Assembly: GCF_001428805.1 (NCBI RefSeq)
Contig: NZ_LMIS01000001.1
Span: 620,001 to 684,000 of the forward strand
Source: Aeromicrobium sp. Root236
Lineage (GTDB): Bacteria; Actinomycetota; Actinomycetes; Propionibacteriales; Nocardioidaceae
Length of the DNA stretch: 64,000 nt
Direction of reading: 5' to 3'
Part shown: positions 12,346 through 20,640 of the stretch, one piece after another
Position numbering within the stretch: position 1 is the stretch's first letter
Layout: each line of letters starts with the position of its first letter
Translations under genes and position numbers: made by a program
The notes under the pieces: model-generated
The model's input: only the letters and a program-made list of their open reading frames with translations
Told to the model about the DNA's origin: nothing
The model's database searches: none

Positions 12346-13605
12346 TCAGGACACCGACACGCCCGAGATCGACCGTTTGCCTTTGCGCAGGACCGCCCAT
12401 TTGCCGTGCAGGAGGTGCTCGGTGGTGAGCTCGAGATCGGGGTCGGAGACGCGTTCGTTGTTGACGTACGCTCCCCCGTCGGCGACCGCGCGGCGTGCGG
12501 CCGACCTGCTGTCGGCCAGTCCTGTGGCCACGAAGGCGTCGACGACGTTGGGTCGGTCGGTCGCTGCCAGGTCGACGGCGCCGGCTTCGCGCAGCGCTGC
12601 GGCCAGTGTCGACTCCGTGAGCTCCGCGAGCTCTCCTCGCCCGAACAGGGCGCGTGAGGCCAGCTCGGCCGCTGCCGTCTCCTCCTGGCCGTGCACGATC
12701 GTCGTGACCTCGGCCGCCAGGCGCCGCTGTGCACCGCGCAGGCCGGGCTTCTCGAGGTGCTCGGCCTCGATCTGGCTGATCTCCTCGAGCTCGAGGAACG
12801 TGAACTGCCTGAGGTACTCGATGACCTTGGAGTCCTCGGCCTGGATCCACGACTGGTAGAAGGCGTACGGACTCGTGAGCCCGGGATCGAGCCACACCGT
12901 GCCGGACTCGGTCTTGCCGAACTTCGTGCCGTCGGCCTTGGTGATGAGTGGTGTCGCCAGTGCATGGACCTTGTCGCCGTCAGCGCGCCGGATCAGCTCG
13001 ACGCCGGCGGTGATGTTGCCCCACTGGTCGCTGCCCCCCGTCTGGAGGACGCAGCCGTGGCGACGGTGCAGCTCGAGGTAGTCGAGGGACTGCAGGAGGA
13101 CGTAGCTGAACTCGGTGTAGCTGATGCCGGACTCAAGCCGGCTGCTGACCACGTCCCGGGCCAGCATGCGGTTGACCGGGAAGTGCTTGCCGATGTCGCG
13201 GAGGTAGTCGATCGTGCTGAGGCCTGCGGTCCAGTCGAGGTTGTTGACGACCGTCGCGCCGTTGTCACCGCCGAACTCGACGAAGCGGGAGACCTGCTCG
13301 CGGATGTTGGCGACCCACTCGCCGACGGTCTCCTTGGTGTTCATGACCCGCTCGCCGGCCTCCTTCGGATCGCCGATGAGTCCGGTCGAGCCGCCGACCA
13401 GCATCAAGGGCTTGTGCCCGGCGAGCTGCAGGCGTCGTGCCGTCAGGATCTGCAGGAGGTTGCCGATGTGCAGGGACGGCGCTGTCGGGTCGAAGCCCAC
13501 GTAGTAGGTGATCGGCCCCTCAGACAGCTCCGCGCGCAAGGCGTCGCGGTCCGTCGAGTGCGCGATGAGTCCTCGCGCGTCGAGGTCGTCGAGTACGTGG
13601 GTCAC
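12346..13605 (-). CDS. tyrS: Tyrosyl-tRNA synthetase
   Basis: This class I synthetase of 419 residues charges tRNA-Tyr. The start region MTHVLDDLDARGL is followed by YVGFDPTAPSLHIGNLL, which contains the HIGH-type motif (HIGN near residue 46), the tyrosine-binding segment YTEFSYVLLQ and GGSDQWGNI, and the KMSKS-type loop KFGKTESG near residue 230. The C-terminal 65 residues form an S4 RNA-binding domain (SRSAARRAVADGGAYVNN). Its position immediately upstream of the rrn promoters is typical of actinobacteria (tyrS-rrn). A weak stem (12328-12350) overlaps the stop codon. Confidence 0.97.
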   Translation of the reverse strand: MTHVLDDLDARGLIAHSTDRDALRAELSEGPITYYVGFDPTAPSLHIGNLLQILTARRLQLAGHKPLMLVGGSTGLIGDPKEAGERVMNTKETVGEWVANIREQVSRFVEFGGDNGATVVNNLDWTAGLSTIDYLRDIGKHFPVNRMLARDVVSSRLESGISYTEFSYVLLQSLDYLELHRRHGCVLQTGGSDQWGNITAGVELIRRADGDKVHALATPLITKADGTKFGKTESGTVWLDPGLTSPYAFYQSWIQAEDSKVIEYLRQFTFLELEEISQIEAEHLEKPGLRGAQRRLAAEVTTIVHGQEETAAAELASRALFGRGELAELTESTLAAALREAGAVDLAATDRPNVVDAFVATGLADSRSAARRAVADGGAYVNNERVSDPDLELTTEHLLHGKWAVLRKGKRSISGVSVS

Positions 13606-13633
13606 TGGCCAGTCCTTCGGGGTCGGGGATGCA

Positions 13634-13650
13634 CCGCGACTTTAGCGCGG
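13634..13650. terminator. Small hairpin between a universal stress gene and tyrS
   Basis: CCGCG (13634-13638) and CGCGG (13646-13650) form a 5-bp stem with a 7-base loop, directly followed by a second GC palindrome (13651-13662). It is placed just after the minus-strand universal stress gene and before tyrS. It is a short stem without a U-run, so the call is tentative. Confidence 0.35.
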
Positions 13651-13662
13651 CGCCCCGGCGCC

Positions 13663-14049
13663 CTAGGGCTTGACGGCGACGACGGGCACTGCGGAGTCGA
13701 GCAGGATCTGCTGCGCGACGCTGCCCATCAGGATCTTGCCGACGGGACTGCGCGGTCGTACGCCGATCACGATCAGCGAGGCGCTGGCCTGCTCGGCCTC
13801 GAACAGCACCGTGCTGGCGATGTTCTCGCCCTCGACCTGGCGCAGCTCGTAGGGCACGTTGTCGTTCGCGAGCCCCTCGGTGAGGTCCTGGAGGTGACGG
13901 CCCTTGGCGTGACCCGTGTCGAGGCGCGGCTCGACCCGGTGGACGTTGATGATGAGCAGCGACTCACCCTTGGCACGCGCCTCGGCGGCGGCCCAGTCGA
14001 GGGCGGCCCGTCCGAAGTCGTCGGGACGGTACGCGACGGCAATTGTCAT
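13663..14049 (-). CDS. Universal stress protein, UspA family
   Basis: This 128-residue Rossmann-like USP domain begins MTIAVAYRPDDFGRAALDWA and ends VPVVAVKP, the usual C-terminal strand. The nucleotide-loop region reads IGVRPRSPVGKILMGS: the family signature is G-2x-G-9x-G-(S/T), and here the second glycine is proline, while the last GS is kept. It is closely related to the protein at 14863-15258, which has the same substitution. The start is the ATG at 14049; a longer frame upstream is not supported. A role in stress or metabolite sensing is inferred from the family only. Confidence 0.9.
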   Translation of the reverse strand: MTIAVAYRPDDFGRAALDWAAAEARAKGESLLIINVHRVEPRLDTGHAKGRHLQDLTEGLANDNVPYELRQVEGENIASTVLFEAEQASASLIVIGVRPRSPVGKILMGSVAQQILLDSAVPVVAVKP

Positions 14050-14123
14050 GACATAAGCGTACCGGCGGAACTCCTCCCGTGGCGAGCGGAATATGCGCTG
14101 GGAGCCATGACGTTGCACACGGC

Positions 14124-14774
14124 GTGACTGAAACAGTGAAGGTCGACATCTGGTCCGACGTGGCCTGCCCGTGGTGCTTCATCGGCAAGCGACGGTTCGA
14201 GACCGCGGCAGCCGAGTTCGCCGAGGGCGGTGGAGCCCTCGAGGTCGAGTACCACTCGTTCGAGCTGGCGCCCGACACCCCGGTCGACTTCGACGGCACG
14301 GAGGTCGACTTCCTCGTCGGCCACAAGGGCATGGCTCCCGCGCAGGTCGAGTCGATGCTGGCGCAGATGACGGAGCTGGCCACGACCGAGGGACTGTCGT
14401 ACGACTTCGCCGCGCTGCAGCACACCAACACGATCAAGGCGCACGAGCTCCTGCACTACGCCAAGACGCAGGGCCGCCAGCTCGACATGAAGGAGCGGCT
14501 GCTGGCGGCGTACTTCGAGGAGGGCCGGCACGTGGGTCGCATCGACGACCTGGCCGACCTGGCGGCGGAGATCGGGCTCGACCGGGCCGAGGTCGTCGAG
14601 GCACTGAAGTCCGGGCAGCACGTCGCCGACGTGCAGGCCGACAAGGACCAGGCCATCGCGTACGGGATCTCGGGTGTGCCGTTCTTCGTCATCGACAAGA
14701 AGTTCGGCGTGTCCGGAGCCCAGGACCCCTCGGTGTTCGTCGAGGTGCTGCAGAAGGCGGCGTCGGGCGAATGA
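14124..14774 (+). CDS. DsbA-family oxidoreductase (FrnE-like)
   Basis: The protein is a 216-residue thioredoxin-fold enzyme with a helical insertion. The redox centre CPWC sits near residue 14 (DVACPWCFIGKRRFE) and the cis-proline loop is GVPFFVID near residue 185. There is no signal peptide, so it acts in the cytoplasm, unlike classical DsbA; the FrnE group of cytoplasmic dithiol isomerases is the best match. The GTG at 14124 was chosen because it places the first beta strand directly after a short N-terminus; an in-frame GTG at 14079 is the alternative. It overlaps a 31-codon ORF at its 3' end by ATGA and is divergent from the upstream universal stress gene (75 bases between the starts). 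Confidence 0.9.
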   Translation: MTETVKVDIWSDVACPWCFIGKRRFETAAAEFAEGGGALEVEYHSFELAPDTPVDFDGTEVDFLVGHKGMAPAQVESMLAQMTELATTEGLSYDFAALQHTNTIKAHELLHYAKTQGRQLDMKERLLAAYFEEGRHVGRIDDLADLAAEIGLDRAEVVEALKSGQHVADVQADKDQAIAYGISGVPFFVIDKKFGVSGAQDPSVFVEVLQKAASGE

Positions 14775-14866
14775 CGCCGCTCGAGATCGTCGGCGACGAC
14801 GCCGCCCCCGTGTGCGAGGACGGCGTCTGCGAGATCCCCGGCGCGAACCTGCCCCAGGACGACTAA
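14771..14866 (+). CDS. Very small cysteine-containing protein coupled to the DsbA-like gene
   Basis: This 31-residue ORF starts with an ATG inside the stop region of the oxidoreductase gene (ATGA overlap), a common sign of translational coupling in this genome. The product is acidic, with two cysteines in C-(x4)-C spacing (VCEDGVCEIPG) and a Pro/Asn-rich tail. Its stop codon TAA at 14864-14866 overlaps the stop codon of the convergent universal stress gene. No family is recognised. The coupling to a thiol oxidoreductase and the Cys pair suggest a substrate or regulator of that enzyme; this is inference only. Confidence 0.5.
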   Translation: MTPLEIVGDDAAPVCEDGVCEIPGANLPQDD

Positions 14867-15258
14867 CCCGCGTCCGGCTTGACCGCCAGCACGGGGCACG
14901 TCGCATCGAGGATGATGCGCTGGGCCACGCTGCCGAGCAGGAGCTTGCCGACCGGCGTCCTCGGGCGTACGCCCACGACGATCAGGGTCGCGCCCGACTC
15001 GGCGCTGACCTGCAGGACCGCCTCGGCGACGTCGGGCACGACGTCCTGGCGCACCTCGGTCTGCACGTCGAGCCGTTCGAGCTCGGCCCGCAGCGCGTCG
15101 ATGTCCTTCTCGGCAGCCAGGCGCTTGTCGACGTAGGCGTCACCCTTGGTGTCGTTGACGACGATGAGCTTCTCGTTGCGACGTGACGCCTCGGTCGCTC
15201 CGTACTCGAGCGCCGCCTTGCCGTAGACGTCCGGGCTGTATGCCACCACCACGCTCAT
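14863..15258 (-). CDS. Universal stress protein encoded in the tct operon
   Basis: This 131-residue USP domain runs from [20 protein letters not shown] to [11 protein letters not shown]. The nucleotide-loop motif reads [16 protein letters not shown], again with proline at the second glycine of the USP signature. Its ATG at 15258 overlaps the tctA stop by four bases, so it is translated from the tctCBA message. USP genes joined to solute transporters are known from TRAP systems (TeaD with TeaABC), where the USP modulates transport; a similar job for this tricarboxylate transporter is a reasonable inference. It is a paralogue of 13663-14049. Confidence 0.9.
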   Translation of the reverse strand: MSVVVAYSPDVYGKAALEYGATEASRRNEKLIVVNDTKGDAYVDKRLAAEKDIDALRAELERLDVQTEVRQDVVPDVAEAVLQVSAESGATLIVVGVRPRTPVGKLLLGSVAQRIILDATCPVLAVKPDAG

Positions 15259-16757
15259 GCCGCCACCTTCTTCTTGTTGTTGGCCGCCATCGTGCGCAGG
15301 CCGTTGCCGATGATGAAGAGCAGCGTGGCGCCGATGATGACGTAGACGATGACCGCGACCGGCTCGCTCCACAGCGTGCTGACGTCTCCGGAGGAGATCG
15401 CGAGTGCCTCGGTCAGCTGCGCCTCGAGCCGGGGGCCGAGGATCACGCCGATGATCAACGGGAGCACCGGCAGGCCGAAGCGCCGCATCGCCAGGCCGAG
15501 GAGGCCGATGACGAGCAGGATCAGCAGGTCGAACCACTGGAAGTTGACGCTGTAGGCGCCGAGCGAGGCGAAGAACAGGATGCCCGCGTAGAGGTAGGGC
15601 CGCGGGATCTGCAGCAGCTTCGCCCACACCGGGGCCAGCGGCAGGTTGAGCACCAGGAGCAGCGTGTTGCCGATGAACAGGCTGGCCAGCAGCGTCCACA
15701 CGAGGATCGGCTGGCTGTCGAACAGGCCCGGACCGGTCTCGATGCCGTAGCTCTGGAACGCGAGCAGGATGACGGCGGCGGTCGCGGTGGTGGGCAGGCC
15801 CATCGCGAGCAGCGGCACGAGCGTGCCGGCGGCGGAGGCGTTGTTGGCGGCCTCCGGACCCGCGACGCCCTCGATGGCGCCGTGGCCGAACTCCTCAGGG
15901 TTCTTCGCGAGCTTGCGCTCGGTGATGTACGACAGGAACGTCGGGAGCTCCGCTCCGCCCGCCGGCAGCGCACCGAACGGGAAGCCGAACGCAGTGCCAC
16001 GCAGCCACGGCTTCCAGGAACGACCCCAGTCGTCGCGGCTCATCCACGGCTGGCCGACGGGGATGATGTCGAGCGGGCGGCGACGCAGGTGCGACGCGAC
16101 CCACAGCGCCTCGCCGATCGCGAAGATCGCGACCGCCACGACCACGATGTCGATGCCGTCCGCCAGCAGCGGGCTGCCGAACGTCAGCCGGGGCTGGCCC
16201 GTCGAGGTGCCGACCAGGCCGATCGCCAGGCCGATGAACAGCGCGGTGAAGCCGCGGAGTCGCGAGCTGCCGAGGACGGCCGTGACCGCGAAGAGCGCCA
16301 GCAGAAGAAGCGCGAAGTACGACGGTGCACCCAGCTTGACGACCTGGGTGGCGAGCTTGGGGGCGAACAGCACGAGCAAGAGCGTGCCGATCGTGCCGGC
16401 GACGAACGAGCCGATCGCCGCGGTGGCGAGGGCTTGGGCCGCGCGGCCCGCCTTGGCCATCTTGTTGCCCTCGATCGCCGTCACGACCGAGGAGGATTCC
16501 CCCGGTGTGTTGAGCAGGATCGAGGTCGTCGAGCCGCCGTACATGCCGCCGTAATAGATGCCGGCGAACATGATCAACGCGCTGGCGGGCTCGACGCTGT
16601 AGGTGATCGGCAGCAGCAGAGCGAGGGTCATGGCCGGACCGATGCCGGGCAGGACACCGACGGCGGTGCCGAGCAGCACGCCGATGCACGCGTAGAGCAG
16701 GTTGGTCGGGGTGAAGGCGTTCTCGAAGCCTTGCATCAACAGGTCGAAGGATCCCAT
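15255..16757 (-). CDS. tctA: Tripartite tricarboxylate transporter, large permease TctA
   Basis: This 500-residue polytopic membrane protein has about 11-12 hydrophobic helices. The N-terminal family signature is clear: [18 protein letters not shown] near residue 30, and [20 protein letters not shown] near residue 70-90, both typical of TctA. The length matches the family. It forms the transport channel with small subunit TctB, fed by the periplasmic-type binding protein TctC. The gene overlaps tctB by one base and the following USP gene by four bases, so all are in one operon tctC-tctB-tctA-usp. Confidence 0.95.
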   Translation of the reverse strand: MGSFDLLMQGFENAFTPTNLLYACIGVLLGTAVGVLPGIGPAMTLALLLPITYSVEPASALIMFAGIYYGGMYGGSTTSILLNTPGESSSVVTAIEGNKMAKAGRAAQALATAAIGSFVAGTIGTLLLVLFAPKLATQVVKLGAPSYFALLLLALFAVTAVLGSSRLRGFTALFIGLAIGLVGTSTGQPRLTFGSPLLADGIDIVVVAVAIFAIGEALWVASHLRRRPLDIIPVGQPWMSRDDWGRSWKPWLRGTAFGFPFGALPAGGAELPTFLSYITERKLAKNPEEFGHGAIEGVAGPEAANNASAAGTLVPLLAMGLPTTATAAVILLAFQSYGIETGPGLFDSQPILVWTLLASLFIGNTLLLVLNLPLAPVWAKLLQIPRPYLYAGILFFASLGAYSVNFQWFDLLILLVIGLLGLAMRRFGLPVLPLIIGVILGPRLEAQLTEALAISSGDVSTLWSEPVAVIVYVIIGATLLFIIGNGLRTMAANNKKKVAA

Positions 16758-17275
16758 CAGAGCACTCCGTCCAGGACGCCGGCCGGGATCGCGAGACCCA
16801 GGCCGGAGTAGAAGCCGTACCAGGACAGCACCGAGAGCACGACGCCGATCGCGAGGGACCGGACGATCGAGCGCGCGCCGAGCACGTGAGCGGTGCCGGC
16901 GAACAGCAGCGCTCCGGTGATCGCCCAGCCCAGCCAGCTGATCAGCGCGAAGTTGAGCGCGAACACCACGACGAGCTTGCCGACGGTGACCCAGTCGCTG
17001 CCCGTGGTGAGGTCCACGTCCTCGCCCTCCTCCGACTCCGGCACGTCACCTCGGGCCGTGGCCAGCGCCAGCAGCACCGCGAGGACGATCAGGCCCGCTC
17101 CGACGATGAAGGGGAACGTGTATGGCTGGACCGGTTGGTCCGCGAATCCCTTGTGCAGGGTGGTCGCGTCGTAGATGACGTACGCGCCGGCGATGCCGAT
17201 GCCGGCCGCCAGCCCGTACTGGGCCTTGTCGACGACCCGGCTCTCGCCGGGCGGGGTGTGCTGTGTCGTGGTCAT
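16757..17275 (-). CDS. tctB: Tripartite tricarboxylate transporter, small permease TctB
   Basis: The product is a 172-residue membrane protein with four predicted helices: about residues 20-36 ([17 protein letters not shown]), 52-70 ([19 protein letters not shown]), 98-125, and 138-165 ([21 protein letters not shown]). A loop rich in Glu/Asp follows helix 2. Size, topology and position between tctC and tctA identify it as TctB, since this subunit family is weakly conserved in sequence. It starts at the ATG at 17275, overlapping the tctC stop as ATGA. Confidence 0.9.
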   Translation of the reverse strand: MTTTQHTPPGESRVVDKAQYGLAAGIGIAGAYVIYDATTLHKGFADQPVQPYTFPFIVGAGLIVLAVLLALATARGDVPESEEGEDVDLTTGSDWVTVGKLVVVFALNFALISWLGWAITGALLFAGTAHVLGARSIVRSLAIGVVLSVLSWYGFYSGLGLAIPAGVLDGVL

Positions 17276-18267
17276 GCGAGTCCCAGCTCCTTCAGGGTCG
17301 TGGCGACCCGCTCGTCCTGTTCCTTGAGGAAGGTGCCGAACTCGTCACCCGTGATGAAGGCATCGATCCAGCCGTTGCGCTTGAGCTCGGCCTGCCAGCC
17401 CTTGGTCTTGTGCATGTCCTCGAACAGCGTGATGAGGTACTTCTTCGTCTCGTCCGAGATCCCGGGAGGCGCGAGCACGCCGCGCCAGTTGGCGAAGACC
17501 ATGTCGACGCCGGACTCCTTGAGGGTCGGTGCGTCGATGGTGTCGAGCCGCTCGGCGCCGGAGACCGCGAGCACCCGGAGCGACCCGTCCTTGATCTGGC
17601 CCTCGAACTCGCTGGGGCCGGAGGTGCCGACGTCGATCTTCTCGCCGAGGAGCGCCGTGGTCAGCGGGCCACCGCCGTCGTACGCGATGTACTTGACGTG
17701 CTTGGGTGCGATGCCGATCGTCTTGGCGAGCTGCATCGGGAAGATGTGGTCGGGGCCGCCCGGAGACGAGCCGCCGCCGATCGTGACGCTCTTGGGATCC
17801 TTCTTCCACGCGTCGACCAGGTCCTGGACGGTCTTGAAGGGCGAGTCCTTGGGCACGATGAGCGCCTCCTGGTCCTCGATCAGCCGGGCGATCGGCGTCG
17901 CCTTGGAGACCCGGGCGTTCGACTCGTTGGTGTAGACCGCGCCGACGACGCCCAGGCCCATCGTCATCACGACGTCGTTGGAGCCCTTGGCGTTGAGCAG
18001 CCGCTGCATCGCGACGGTGCCGCTGGCGCCGAGCACGTTGGTGATCTCGAAGCGGCCCGTGAGGTCCTCGTCCTCCATGACGTGGGTCGCGGCGCGGCCC
18101 GTGAGGTCGTAGCCGCCGCCCGGGCTGTTGGGGATCCACATCTGCAGCCGCCGATGGCCCTCGTCGTCCGATCCGCGGGTCACTCCGCAGCTCGACAGCA
18201 CCATCGCGGCCGAGACTGCGAGGATGACACCCGCGAGCCTTGCCTGGACACGTCGTCTCGACGTCAT
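17272..18267 (-). CDS. tctC: Tricarboxylate-binding lipoprotein TctC
   Basis: The encoded protein is a 331-residue Bug/TctC-family substrate-binding protein. It has a signal peptide with lipobox (VSAAMVLSSCG, Cys near residue 27), so it is a membrane-anchored receptor in this monoderm organism. Family features follow: WIPNSPGGGYDLTGRAATHVM, GASGTVAMQRLL, and the beta-strand motif GGGSSPGGPDH. Its ATG at 18267 is preceded by AGGAGG (complement 18272-18277). It is the first gene of the tctCBA-usp operon and is divergent from the two-component system. The actual substrate (citrate, tricarballylate or another carboxylate) cannot be told from the sequence. Confidence 0.94.
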   Translation of the reverse strand: MTSRRRVQARLAGVILAVSAAMVLSSCGVTRGSDDEGHRRLQMWIPNSPGGGYDLTGRAATHVMEDEDLTGRFEITNVLGASGTVAMQRLLNAKGSNDVVMTMGLGVVGAVYTNESNARVSKATPIARLIEDQEALIVPKDSPFKTVQDLVDAWKKDPKSVTIGGGSSPGGPDHIFPMQLAKTIGIAPKHVKYIAYDGGGPLTTALLGEKIDVGTSGPSEFEGQIKDGSLRVLAVSGAERLDTIDAPTLKESGVDMVFANWRGVLAPPGISDETKKYLITLFEDMHKTKGWQAELKRNGWIDAFITGDEFGTFLKEQDERVATTLKELGLA

Positions 18268-18349
18268 GGAACCTCCTGTGGTCGACCCCGAGCATGGCCT
18301 CCCGGTGTGGCGTGAGTCACTATTGCGGAACCAAAGGAGGTTGTGGTCT
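18268..18349. promoter_or_regulatory. Divergent control region between tctC and the sensor kinase
   Basis: These 82 bases separate the ribosome-binding regions of the two divergent operons. The region contains a 9-base palindrome GTGAGTCAC (18312-18320) and a consensus AAAGGAGG (18333-18340) serving the sensor kinase. The response regulator encoded next door would be expected to bind here; the palindrome is a candidate site but is short. Confidence 0.4.
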
Positions 18350-19942
18350 TTGTGGTCACCGCGCCGGCAACGGCTGACACTCGCAGGGCAGTTCCTCGGC
18401 CTGCAGCTGGTCGTCGTCGCCCTCGTGCTCGCGATCGTGGCGGCCATCTCGGTGCGGCAGTCGACCATGACGTTCTCCAGCGAACGCGGATCGCAGATGC
18501 GCTCGGTCGCGGAGTACCTCGCGAACATCTCGGTCGTACGCTCCGAGATCGACGGCCCCACACCGGCCAGCGCTCTCGCACCGTCGATCAGCCGAGCCCT
18601 CAGCCTGTCGGGGGCCACCGAGGTCACGATCGCCGACCCTAAGGGCGTCGTGCTGTCGTCGTCCGACCCGCGCCTGGTGGGTCGCAGGATCGATCTCGGT
18701 GACAGCCGCGTACGCGAAGGCCGGGGCTGGGTCGGCGATGTGGATGACAACGGCCACCAGGCTGTCGCCGGTCACGCGCCGATCCTCAACGACGACGGGA
18801 AGCTCGTCGGCCTGTCGATCGCCCAGCAGCGCTATCCGTCGAACTGGCAGCGTCTGACGAATGCCGCTCCCGATCTCGCGCTCTTCCTCGGTGTCGGGGC
18901 CCTGCTGGGCGTCGCCGGTTCGCTCCTGCTGGCCCGGCTCATCAAGCGGCGTACGCGCGGGCTCGAGCCGCACGAGATCGCCACGCTGGCCGACCACCGT
19001 GAGGCGCTGCTGCACAGCATTCGCGAGGGCGTCATCGCGGTCGGCACCGACGGCAAGGTCACGATGGTCAACGACAGCGCCCGCGAGCTGCTGGACCTCG
19101 GCGCCGGTGTGGTCGGTCGCCCGGTCGGTGAGCTGGACCTTGACCCGCAGGTCACCGAGCTGCTGACTGCTGGCAGCGACAGCCAGGACGCCGTGGTGCT
19201 CGTCGGTGCGCGGGTGCTGGTGTTCAACCAGCGCTCGGCGTCGAGCCACGGCGAGGGCATCGGTACCGTCACGACCATGCGCGACCGGACCGAGCTCGTC
19301 TCGATGCAGAGCCAGCTCAGCTCCAACCTGTCGATCACCGACACGTTGCGCGCCCAGACCCACGAGTTCGCCAACCAGCTCCACACGATCTCCGGCCTCG
19401 TGCAGCTCCAGGAGTACGACGAGGTCACCGCCCTCGTCGGCACGCTGACCCGGCGGCGGGCGGAGATCACCGACGAGGTCACGAGCCGGATCGCCGACCC
19501 CGCAGTCGCGGCGCTGCTCATCGCGAAGTCGAGTGTCGCGGCGGAGGCCGGCGTGTCCCTGACGCTGAGCCCTGACTCGCGCCTGCCGGGCCTGACCTCA
19601 GCTGAGTCGGCCGACCTGACGACCGTGGTCGGCAACCTCGTCGACAACGCGATCGACGCGTGCCGGACCGAACCCTCGCCCCAGGTCGTGGTCAGCACCC
19701 GCGTCGATGCCGGTCGGCTCGTCCTGGAGGTCCACGACAACGGGCCGGGCATCCCCGATGGCATGCGCGACGCGATCTTCGTCCGCGGCTTCTCGACCAA
19801 GCCCGACGTCCTCGGTGGTCGGGGCATCGGGCTGCCTCTCGTGCAGCTGATCTGCACCCAGCGCGGCGGGAGCGTCACGGTCGACGACGAGGACGGCACG
19901 ACGTTCCGGGTCGAGCTGCCGCTGGCCACGGTGCCGGCATGA
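18350..19942 (+). CDS. CitA/DcuS-type sensor histidine kinase
   Basis: With the start used here the product has 530 residues. It has a transmembrane helix near residues 12-35, an extracytoplasmic sensor domain of about 120 residues, a second helix (LALFLGVGALLGVAGSLLLA), a PAS domain (ALLHSIREGVIAVGTDGKV), the phospho-acceptor segment THEFANQLHTISGLVQL, and a HATPase domain with NLVDNAIDACR, HDNGPGIP and GRGIGLPLV. The family senses di- or tricarboxylates outside the cell. The TTG at 18350 was chosen because a perfect AAAGGAGG lies 9 bases upstream and leaves room for a promoter; an in-frame ATG at 18266 overlaps the tctC start codon and has no ribosome site. The 3' end overlaps its response regulator. 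Confidence 0.9.
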   Translation: MWSPRRQRLTLAGQFLGLQLVVVALVLAIVAAISVRQSTMTFSSERGSQMRSVAEYLANISVVRSEIDGPTPASALAPSISRALSLSGATEVTIADPKGVVLSSSDPRLVGRRIDLGDSRVREGRGWVGDVDDNGHQAVAGHAPILNDDGKLVGLSIAQQRYPSNWQRLTNAAPDLALFLGVGALLGVAGSLLLARLIKRRTRGLEPHEIATLADHREALLHSIREGVIAVGTDGKVTMVNDSARELLDLGAGVVGRPVGELDLDPQVTELLTAGSDSQDAVVLVGARVLVFNQRSASSHGEGIGTVTTMRDRTELVSMQSQLSSNLSITDTLRAQTHEFANQLHTISGLVQLQEYDEVTALVGTLTRRRAEITDEVTSRIADPAVAALLIAKSSVAAEAGVSLTLSPDSRLPGLTSAESADLTTVVGNLVDNAIDACRTEPSPQVVVSTRVDAGRLVLEVHDNGPGIPDGMRDAIFVRGFSTKPDVLGGRGIGLPLVQLICTQRGGSVTVDDEDGTTFRVELPLATVPA

Positions 19943-20610
19943 TCGGCGTGCTCGTGGTCGACGACGACTTCATGGTCGCGGGGATCCACGCCAGATTCGT
20001 CGAGAAGACCGAAGGCTTCACCGTCCTCGGAGTGGCCCGCAACGGCGAGGAGGCCCTGCGACTCGTCGACGAGCTCGGTCCCGACCTGATCCTGCTCGAC
20101 GTGCACCTGCCCGACATGAGCGGCCTCGACGTGCTGCAACGGCTGCGGGCGGCGGGCAACGTCGCCGGTGTCGTCATGGTCACGGCCGACCGGGACGCCG
20201 AGGTCGTACGCGCTGCGCTCCACGGCGGAGCCATGCAGTACCTCGTCAAGCCGTTCGAGTATCCCGACCTCGCCGCCCGGCTCGTGCGCGTGCGCGACAC
20301 GCTTGCCCTGCTCGAGCGCGGCGACGCCGACCAGGAGTCGATCGACCGCGCGTTCGGCACGACGCAGCCTGCTGGCCAGCCGCTGCCCAAGGGTCTCAGC
20401 CAGGAGACCGCCGACCTGGTGGGCGCCGCTCTTCGCGACACCGGCGAGCTGTCGGCGACCGAGTGCGGTGAGCGCGTGGGGATCTCACGGGTCAGTGCCC
20501 GCCGCTACCTCGAGCACTTCGTCGACGAGGGGCACGCCGTCGTACGCCTCAACTACGGCAGCGCCGGACGCCCGGAGCGCCGCTATCGCTGGTCGACCGA
20601 CCAGCGGTGA
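19939..20610 (+). CDS. CitB/DcuR-type response regulator
   Basis: This 223-residue regulator has an N-terminal receiver domain (VLVVDDDFMVAGIHARFVE; phospho-acceptor Asp in LILLDVHLPDMSGLD near residue 55; MVTADRD and YLVKPFEYPDL later) and a C-terminal winged helix-turn-helix (LSATECGERVGISRVSARRY). This layout is that of CitB/DcuR regulators. The ATG overlaps the sensor kinase stop (ATGA). The pair probably activates the divergent tctCBA-usp operon when the cognate carboxylate is present. Confidence 0.93.
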   Translation: MIGVLVVDDDFMVAGIHARFVEKTEGFTVLGVARNGEEALRLVDELGPDLILLDVHLPDMSGLDVLQRLRAAGNVAGVVMVTADRDAEVVRAALHGGAMQYLVKPFEYPDLAARLVRVRDTLALLERGDADQESIDRAFGTTQPAGQPLPKGLSQETADLVGAALRDTGELSATECGERVGISRVSARRYLEHFVDEGHAVVRLNYGSAGRPERRYRWSTDQR

Positions 20611-20640
20611 CGGCAGCTCGTACAGCTGAAGCGGCAGGTC

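Noticed and set aside
12328..12350. Terminator for tyrS
   Set aside because: The two possible stems (CCCC/GGGG and CCTGAA/TTCAGG) are short, exclude each other and overlap the stop codon, so the call is too weak.
12128..12895. 255-codon minus-strand frame covering the end of tyrS and the rrn promoters
   Set aside because: It is out of frame with tyrS, very Arg-rich, and overlaps the promoter region; no homology recognised.
15183..16811. 542-codon plus-strand frame opposite tctA
   Set aside because: The protein is almost entirely E/R/D/Q low complexity, as expected for the reverse of a hydrophobic membrane gene.
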